The position numbers were made by a program, and so were the translations under genes. The notes beneath the pieces are model-generated. The model was not told where the DNA came from and did not search any database. It saw nothing but the letters and a program-made list of their open reading frames with translations. From positions 814,881 through 878,880 of the forward strand of contig NZ_KQ483358.1 of assembly GCF_001432305.1 (NCBI RefSeq): 64,000 nucleotides of DNA, written 5' to 3'. The stretch comes from Curvibacter sp. PAE-UM. Lineage in GTDB: Bacteria; Pseudomonadota; Gammaproteobacteria; Burkholderiales; Burkholderiaceae_C. This document shows positions 58,883 to 64,000 of this stretch, one piece after another (positions within the stretch are counted from its first letter, which is position 1; every line of letters begins with the position of its first letter).

Positions 58883-59850
58883 AACGCAACTTCCTGAAGC
58901 AGGTCCTGGGCGGACTGCTGCTGGCCACGCTGGCCGGCGGTGCTGTCGCGCAGGACTACCCAAACAAGCCGATCCGTCTCGTGGCGCCCTTCGCGCCGGG
59001 CGGCGCGGTCGACATCCTGGCGCGCATCATCGGGGAGCGCCTGAGCACCCAGTACGGCCAGAACGTGATCGTCGACAACAAGCCCGGCGCCAGCGGCCAC
59101 CTGGGTGCGCAGATCGTGGCCAAGGCGCCCGGCGACGGCTACACCCTGATGGTGGGCACCATCGGCATCCATGCTGCCTACGCCAGCTACAGCAAGCTGA
59201 CCTACAAGCCGGCCGAGGAGCTGCGGCCCGTGCTGATCATTGGCGAGTCGCCCAATATCGTGGTGGTGCCTGCGAACTCCAGGTACAAGACCTTTGCCGA
59301 CTTCCTGGCCGATGCGAAAGCGAATGCCGGCAGGATCAACTACGCCACGGCCGGCGCCGGCTCCTCGGTGCACATGGTCACCGAGCTGTTCCAGCTGGCC
59401 ATCGGCCAGCGCATGAACCACGTGCCCTACCGAGGCAGCGGTCCGGCCCTGATCGACCTGATCGCCGGCCAGGTCGACGTGATGTTCGACAACATGTCCT
59501 CCGGCATGCCGCACGTGCAAAGCGGCAAGCTGCGTGTGCTGGCCGTGACCGGTTCGAAGCGCGACCCGCGCCTGCCGGAGGTGCCCACCATCGCCGAAGC
59601 CGGTGTGCCCGGTTACAGCGGCACCTCGTGGTTCTCGCTGGCCGCACCGGCCAGCATGCCGGCCGCGCTGGTGGCCAAGCTCAACCAGGACGTGCAGCGT
59701 GTGCTGGCCAGCCCCGAGGTGGTGGCGCGCTACGACAAGCTGGGCATGAACTACACACCTAACAGCCCGGCCGAGGCGACGGCGTTTTTCAAGAGCGAAA
59801 CCGAGAAGTGGACCCGCGTGATCGAAGCGGCCAGGATTCAACTCGACTGA
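58879..59850 (+). CDS. Bug-family (TctC) periplasmic receptor
   Basis: A 323-residue exported receptor with signal peptide ending GGAVAQ. Family landmarks: PNKPIRLVAPFAPGGAVDILARII, YATAGAGSSVHMVTELF, YRGSGPALIDLIAGQVDVMF and the C-terminal AEATAFFKSETEKWTRVI. A GAGG box precedes the ATG, which overlaps the previous stop. It probably binds a carboxylate relevant to the cluster. No TctA/TctB genes are present in the window. Confidence 0.92.
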   Translation: MKRNFLKQVLGGLLLATLAGGAVAQDYPNKPIRLVAPFAPGGAVDILARIIGERLSTQYGQNVIVDNKPGASGHLGAQIVAKAPGDGYTLMVGTIGIHAAYASYSKLTYKPAEELRPVLIIGESPNIVVVPANSRYKTFADFLADAKANAGRINYATAGAGSSVHMVTELFQLAIGQRMNHVPYRGSGPALIDLIAGQVDVMFDNMSSGMPHVQSGKLRVLAVTGSKRDPRLPEVPTIAEAGVPGYSGTSWFSLAAPASMPAALVAKLNQDVQRVLASPEVVARYDKLGMNYTPNSPAEATAFFKSETEKWTRVIEAARIQLD

Positions 59851-59865
59851 CCCCAGGAGACCAAC

Positions 59866-60837
59866 ATGCTGAAGCAACTGATCCATCCGCTGCTGGTGAC
59901 CGGCCTGCTGGCCGCCAGTCTCTGTGCCCAGGCCCAGGACGTCTTTCCCTCCCGGCCGGTCAAGATCGTCGTGCCCTATGCGGCCGGTGGTCCGGCCGAC
60001 CTGCTGGCCCGCGGCGTGGCCGAGAAGCTGGGCCCGCGCCTGGGCCAGCCCGTGGTGGTGGAGAACAAGCCGGGTGCCGGCGGCCACACGGGCGCCGAGC
60101 AGGTGGCCAAGGGCCCGGCCGACGGCTACACCCTGGTGCTGGCCACGATTGCGCACAACGGCGCGGTGGCCCTGTACCCCAAGCTGCGTTACGACCCCAT
60201 GAAGGAGCTCAAGCCGGTGATCCTGCTGGCCGAAGCGCCCAGCATCCTGATCGTCAAGCAGGACCTGCCGGCCAAGTCGGTGCAGGAGCTGTTGGCGCTG
60301 GCCCGGGCCCAGCCCGGCAAGCTGACCTACGGTTCGGCCGGCAATGGTTCGGCCATGCACATGGCGGCCGAGCTGTTTCGTTACATGAGCAAGGTGGACT
60401 ACGTGCACGTGCCCTACCGCGGTGGCGCGCCGGCCATGGCCGACCTGCTGGGCGGCCAGATCGACATGCTGTTCGAGAGCCTGGGCACGGCCCATCCGCA
60501 GCTCAAGAGCGGCAAGGTGCGTGCCCTGGCCGTGACCGGCACCAGCCGCAGCCCCAGCCTGCCCGATGTGCCCACCGTGGCCGAAGCCGGTGTGCCCGGT
60601 TACTCCTCGGTGCCCTGGTACACCCTCTCGGTGGCCAGCGGTACGCCGGCGGCCATCGTCAGCAAGCTCAATGCCGAGCTCAACGTCGTGCTCAAGGACA
60701 AGGACCTGGTGCAGCGCTGGGACGGCCTGGGCATCATGGCCCTGGGCGGCACACCGGCCGATGCGCAAAAGCGCAACGAGGCCGAGACGAGCAAGTGGAC
60801 GGCGGTGATCAACGCGGCCAACATCAAGTTGGATTAA
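59866..60837 (+). CDS. Second Bug-family (TctC) periplasmic receptor
   Basis: A 323-residue receptor similar to the preceding one: signal peptide ending AQAQ, PSRPVKIVVPYAAGGPADLLARGVAEKL, YGSAGNGSAMHMAAELF and YRGGAPAMADLLGGQIDMLF. The two genes are adjacent paralogues, but their ligand-side residues differ in places (for example GSG against GGA), so they may bind different acids. An AGGAG box precedes the ATG. Confidence 0.92.
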   Translation: MLKQLIHPLLVTGLLAASLCAQAQDVFPSRPVKIVVPYAAGGPADLLARGVAEKLGPRLGQPVVVENKPGAGGHTGAEQVAKGPADGYTLVLATIAHNGAVALYPKLRYDPMKELKPVILLAEAPSILIVKQDLPAKSVQELLALARAQPGKLTYGSAGNGSAMHMAAELFRYMSKVDYVHVPYRGGAPAMADLLGGQIDMLFESLGTAHPQLKSGKVRALAVTGTSRSPSLPDVPTVAEAGVPGYSSVPWYTLSVASGTPAAIVSKLNAELNVVLKDKDLVQRWDGLGIMALGGTPADAQKRNEAETSKWTAVINAANIKLD

Positions 60838-60847
60838 GCGCCCGGGC

Positions 60848-62332
60848 ATGCAGAGAGAAGAACGGACTTACGACGTGGTGGTGGTCGGCGGCGGCGGCGC
60901 CGGCTTGGCCGCGGCCATCGAGGCGCGCGAGAGCGGGCGCAGCGTGCTGCTGCTGGAGAAGAACCCGGCCCTGGGCGGCTCCACGGCCTGGTCCATCGGT
61001 TCGGTGACGTCCAGCGGCACGCCGCATCAGAAAAAGCGCGGCATCGTCGACAGCCCCGCGGACCACTGGGCCGACATGCCGGGGTTTGCGGGTGAGCTCG
61101 ATGCCCGCGACAACCCCGAGCTGCGCCGCATCCTCTGCAACGAGATCCCCGCCACCTTCCAGTGGCTGCTCGACTCCGGCGTGCGTTTCATGGGCCCCAT
61201 GCCCGAGCCGCCGCACCGCCAGCCGCGCATGCACAACGTGCTGCCCAATTCACGCGCCTTCATCTACCACCTGGGCCGGCGTGCGCGCCGCGTTGGCGTG
61301 GAGATCCGCACCGGCCTGCGCGTCACGGCGCTGCTGCAGGAGGGCGGGCGCGTGACCGGCGTCGATGCCGAGGGTGACAGCGGCCTGAAGCGCTACATGG
61401 CGCGCGGCGGTGTGGTGCTGGCCGCGGGCGACTTCACCAACGGCCCCGAGTTCAAGGCTCGTTTCATGGGCCCGCAGGAGGCCAAGGTGGAGGGTGTGAA
61501 CCTCACGGCCACCGGCGACGGCCAGCGCCTGGGCGAGACCCTGGGCGCGCGCATCGTCAACGGCGACCTGGCCCTGGGCCCCGAGATCCGTTTCATCGCC
61601 CCGGCCACCGAGACCTTCGTGCGGCGCCTGCCGCCCTGGCGCTGGCTGGCGGTCTTCATGCAGTGGTCGCTGGACCACCTGCCCCAGGCCATCCTGCGGC
61701 CCTTCATGATGAAGTTCCTGACCACGGCGCTGGCGCCCTCGACCACGTTGTTCGAGCAGGGGGCCATCCTGGTCAACCAGCGCGGCGAGCGTTTCGGCAA
61801 CGAACTTGACAAACCGGCCTGGCGCCTGCCCGACCAGCCCGGCAAGGTGGGCTACATCGTGATCGATGCCGCACTGGCGCAGCAGTTCTCGGCCTGGCCG
61901 CACTTCGTGTCCACCGCGCCGGGCATCGCCTATGCCTACATCCCCGACTACCGCCAGAACCGGCCCGACGTCTACGCCGAGGCGCCGACGCTGCCCGAAC
62001 TGGCGCGCAAGCTCGGCATGGACGCGACGGTGCTGGCGAGCAGCGTGGCGGCGGCCCCGGTGCGCCCCCTGGGTGCAGGGCCCTACGTGGCGCTGGGCCC
62101 GGTGCGTTCGGTCTTCGTGCACAGCGAGGGCGGCCTGATGGTGGACCACCAGCACCGCGTGCTGGGTGCCGACGGCCAGCCCGTGAGTGGACTGTACGCT
62201 GCGGGTTCCACCGGCCAGGGCGGCCTGCTGCTCAAGGGCCATGGCCACCACCTGGCCTGGGCCTTTGTCTCGGGCCGGCGCGCGGGCCGCCTGGCGGCCC
62301 AATCCGGCACGCCCGACCGGCAGCCATCCTAG
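60848..62332 (+). CDS. FAD-dependent oxidoreductase, fumarate reductase/ketosteroid dehydrogenase-like
   Basis: A 494-residue flavoprotein with VVVVGGGGAGLAAAIEARESG binding the ADP part of FAD, LLLEKNPALGGSTAWSIGS, GVVLAAGDFTNGPE and a C-terminal GLYAAGSTGQGGLLLKGHGHHLAWAF segment that closes over the flavin. Members oxidise or reduce carbon-carbon double bonds next to carbonyl or carboxyl groups. No haem or signal peptide is present, so it is cytoplasmic. It follows the two Bug receptor genes and probably acts on their ligand. Confidence 0.88.
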   Translation: MQREERTYDVVVVGGGGAGLAAAIEARESGRSVLLLEKNPALGGSTAWSIGSVTSSGTPHQKKRGIVDSPADHWADMPGFAGELDARDNPELRRILCNEIPATFQWLLDSGVRFMGPMPEPPHRQPRMHNVLPNSRAFIYHLGRRARRVGVEIRTGLRVTALLQEGGRVTGVDAEGDSGLKRYMARGGVVLAAGDFTNGPEFKARFMGPQEAKVEGVNLTATGDGQRLGETLGARIVNGDLALGPEIRFIAPATETFVRRLPPWRWLAVFMQWSLDHLPQAILRPFMMKFLTTALAPSTTLFEQGAILVNQRGERFGNELDKPAWRLPDQPGKVGYIVIDAALAQQFSAWPHFVSTAPGIAYAYIPDYRQNRPDVYAEAPTLPELARKLGMDATVLASSVAAAPVRPLGAGPYVALGPVRSVFVHSEGGLMVDHQHRVLGADGQPVSGLYAAGSTGQGGLLLKGHGHHLAWAFVSGRRAGRLAAQSGTPDRQPS

Positions 62333-62355
62333 CCATCACAATCTGTGATACCCCC

Positions 62356-62389
62356 TTGTGCCCCGACCCCTCGCCGGGGCGGGGCACAA
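62356..62389. promoter_or_regulatory. GC-rich inverted repeat upstream of the second SDR
   Basis: TTGTGCCCC and GGGGCACAA form a perfect nine-base inverted repeat around a GC-rich centre that can itself pair (GCCCC...GGGGC). No T run follows on the plus strand. It may end the flavoprotein transcript or be an operator; a GTATAC core lies just after it at 62391-62396. Confidence 0.45.
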
Positions 62390-62430
62390 CGTATACAGTG
62401 CATGCTTATCTTCTCAGCAAGGCACAGATC

Positions 62431-63186
62431 ATGGATTTGCAACTCAAGGACAAGACGGCGCTGGTCACCGGCGCCAGCGCAGGCATCGGCCGTGGCATCG
62501 CCAAGACCCTGGCCGCCGAAGGCGTGCGTCTGGCCATCACGGCGCGCCGCGTGGACAAGCTGCGTGAAGTCGCCGCCGAGATCGTGGCCGCTGGCGGCCA
62601 CGCCCCGGTGCTGATCGAGCAGGACATGTATGCCGAGGACGCCGCGAAAAATCTGGCCCGGGCCGCCATCCAGGGCCTGGGGCACGTGGACATCCTGGTC
62701 AACAACGCCGGTGGTTCGCGCAGCTTCAAGGACCTGCACGTGAGCGAAGAGCAGTGGCAGGAAGCCATCACGCTGAATTTCCACCGTCCGCGCCAGCTGG
62801 GCGACGCCCTGATCGACCAGATGATCGAACGCAAGTGGGGCCGCATCGTCTGCATCACGGGCAAGAGCGAGCCCGAGCACATCAACGGCGCCTTCTGCGC
62901 CAAGGCCGGCATCCACAGCTGGGCCAAGGGCCTCTCGCGCATGGTGGGCCAGCACGGCATCACGGTGAACTGCGTGCCGCCCGGGCGCATCATCTCCGAG
63001 CAGATCATGCGCAACTACTCGCCCGAGTTCCAGAAGTGGCAGTGCGAGAACGAGATCCCGGTGGGCCGCTACGGTGAGCCCGAAGAGCTGGCCAATCTGG
63101 TGACCTTCCTGGCCTCGCCGCGCGCCGGCTACATCACGGGCGCGGTGATCCCGGTCGACGGCGGCCTGCGCAAGTACCAGTTCTGA
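62431..63186 (+). CDS. SDR-family protein lacking the catalytic tyrosine
   Basis: A 251-residue SDR-fold protein. The cofactor motif VTGASAGIGRGIAK and NNAGG are intact, as is the lysine (K158). The tyrosine expected four residues before it is Ala154 (segment NGAFCAKAG), and the usual serine region reads CITGKSEPE. Similar SDR proteins with CAKAxxHxWAKGLSR occur in Burkholderiales (recalled), so this is probably a conserved subgroup and not a random mutation. The ATG at 62431 is preceded by AAGG; the upstream in-frame ATG at 62356 lies in the inverted repeat and is unlikely. Confidence 0.88.
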   Translation: MDLQLKDKTALVTGASAGIGRGIAKTLAAEGVRLAITARRVDKLREVAAEIVAAGGHAPVLIEQDMYAEDAAKNLARAAIQGLGHVDILVNNAGGSRSFKDLHVSEEQWQEAITLNFHRPRQLGDALIDQMIERKWGRIVCITGKSEPEHINGAFCAKAGIHSWAKGLSRMVGQHGITVNCVPPGRIISEQIMRNYSPEFQKWQCENEIPVGRYGEPEELANLVTFLASPRAGYITGAVIPVDGGLRKYQF

Positions 63187-63274
63187 ACGGAACAGGCTGA
63201 GCGCACCGCTCTCCGGCCTGCAGGGGCCCGGGGGCGGCGCATGAGTTTTCCCGAAGAGGGTTGGAGTTGTACGT

Positions 63275-64000
63275 ATGAGTCTGGACGTCCTGGTGATCGG
63301 TGGCGGCAATGCCGCCCTGTGCGCCGCCCTGATGGCCCGTGAGGCGGGTGCCAGCGTGATGCTGCTGGAGTCCGCGCCCAAAGAGTGGCGCGGCGGCAAT
63401 TCCATCCACACGCGCAACCTGCGCTGCATGCACGATGCGCCGCAGGACGTGCTGCAGGAAGCCTACCCCGAAGAAGAGTTCTGGCAGGACCTGCTCAAGG
63501 TCACCGGCGGCCTCACCAACGAGCACCTGGCCCGCCTGACCATCCGCGCTTCCTCCACCTGCCGGCCCTGGATGATCAAGCACGGTGTGCGTTTCCAGCC
63601 CTCGCTGTCGGGCACCCTGAGCCTGTCGCGCACCAACGCCTTTTTCATGGGCGGGGGCAAGGCCCTGGTCAACGCCTACTACCGCAGCGCGGAGAAACTC
63701 GGCGTACAGATCCGCTACAACGCAGCCGTGGATCGCCTGGACATCCAGGACGGGCAATTCAAGGCGGCCTACATCGGCGATGAGCGCATTGAGGCCAAGG
63801 CCTGTGTGCTGGCTGCCGGCGGTTTCGAATCCAACCGCGCCTGGCTGCGCGAGGCCTGGGGCCAGAACGCCGACGGTGAATGGCCGGCCGACAACTTCCT
63901 GATCCGCGGCACGCGTTTCAACCAGGGCGTGCTGATCAAGGACATGATGAAACACGGCGCCGACATGATCGGCGACCCCTCGCAATCGCACTGCGTGGCC
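63275..64000 (+). CDS. FAD-dependent tricarballylate dehydrogenase-like protein (3' truncated by window)
   Basis: The gene starts at ATG 63275 (GGAG box nine bases before) and runs off the window after 242 codons. The protein opens with DVLVIGGGNAALCAALMAREAGASVMLLE, then EWRGGNSIHTRNLRCMHDAP, YPEEEFWQDLLKVTGG, and LSLSRTNAFFMGGGKALVNAYYRSAEKLG. These match, from memory, TcuA, which oxidises tricarballylate to cis-aconitate. With the Bug receptors nearby it suggests that a tri- or dicarboxylate is handled by this cluster. Confidence 0.87.
   Translation, partial: MSLDVLVIGGGNAALCAALMAREAGASVMLLESAPKEWRGGNSIHTRNLRCMHDAPQDVLQEAYPEEEFWQDLLKVTGGLTNEHLARLTIRASSTCRPWMIKHGVRFQPSLSGTLSLSRTNAFFMGGGKALVNAYYRSAEKLGVQIRYNAAVDRLDIQDGQFKAAYIGDERIEAKACVLAAGGFESNRAWLREAWGQNADGEWPADNFLIRGTRFNQGVLIKDMMKHGADMIGDPSQSHCVA

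Overview
The window is a high-GC, gene-dense chromosomal segment. It looks like a betaproteobacterium of the order Burkholderiales, probably a Comamonadaceae-type genome. The reasons are the uvrA / YajR-like MFS / ssb neighbourhood, several orphan Bug-type (TctC) solute receptors, many LysR regulators, and a MarR-linked Rieske oxygenase pair. No rRNA, tRNA, CRISPR array or intact insertion sequence was recognised, and every gap between genes is shorter than 300 bases.

Layout. 1-3.2 kb: family-4 uracil-DNA glycosylase (its start probably lies outside the window), small membrane proteins, a MetX-like hydrolase and ThpR. 3.3-6.0 kb: a MarR regulator, tandem operator-like repeats, and a VanA/VanB-like aromatic demethylase pair. 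6.0-14.8 kb: housekeeping genes pyrF, a CigR/RcnB-like lipoprotein, a GGDEF-EAL protein, uvrA, an MFS carrier and ssb. 14.8-19.5 kb: an accessory block of a LysR gene with two aldo/keto reductases and a cupin-carboxymuconolactone-decarboxylase-like fusion, bordered by a fragment of an NTPase gene. 19.6-24.7 kb: a sugar-acid operon (Bug receptor, PdxA-like dehydrogenase, enolase-superfamily dehydratase, 2-keto-3-deoxy-L-arabonate dehydratase-like protein) with a divergent LysR gene. 24.8-30.3 kb: an RND efflux pair, a DUF2892 protein, an OsmC-like protein and a histidine-free CsoR-family repressor. 30.3-43.9 kb: a purine block with adenine deaminase, a BMP-type nucleoside/nucleobase ABC importer, xanthine dehydrogenase XdhA/XdhB, 8-oxoguanine deaminase and XdhC, interrupted and followed by two hypothetical genes that look less GC-rich. 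44.8-48.6 kb: mnmA, two Nac-like LysR genes and a secreted GlcG/HbpS protein. 48.7-64 kb: a long co-directional catabolic cluster. It holds a branched-chain-type ABC importer whose LivM, LivG and LivF parts form one polypeptide, then a cupin, aldehyde dehydrogenase, ThDP enzyme, SDR, a receptor-like protein without a signal peptide, two Bug receptors, two FAD oxidoreductases (the last TcuA-like and cut by the window end) and a second SDR lacking the usual catalytic tyrosine.

How the genes work together. The purine block forms a coherent route: uptake, deamination of adenine to hypoxanthine, oxidation to xanthine and urate, and deamination of 8-oxoguanine to urate. The sugar-acid operon predicts dehydration of an L-pentonate to 2-keto-3-deoxy-L-pentonate and on to alpha-ketoglutarate semialdehyde, with an unexplained PdxA-like step. 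The 48.7-64 kb cluster looks like uptake and breakdown of an unidentified carboxylic or oxo-acid and is the best candidate for an undescribed pathway. The RND-DUF2892-OsmC-CsoR set is the best candidate for an undescribed thiol- or sulfur-responsive efflux system.
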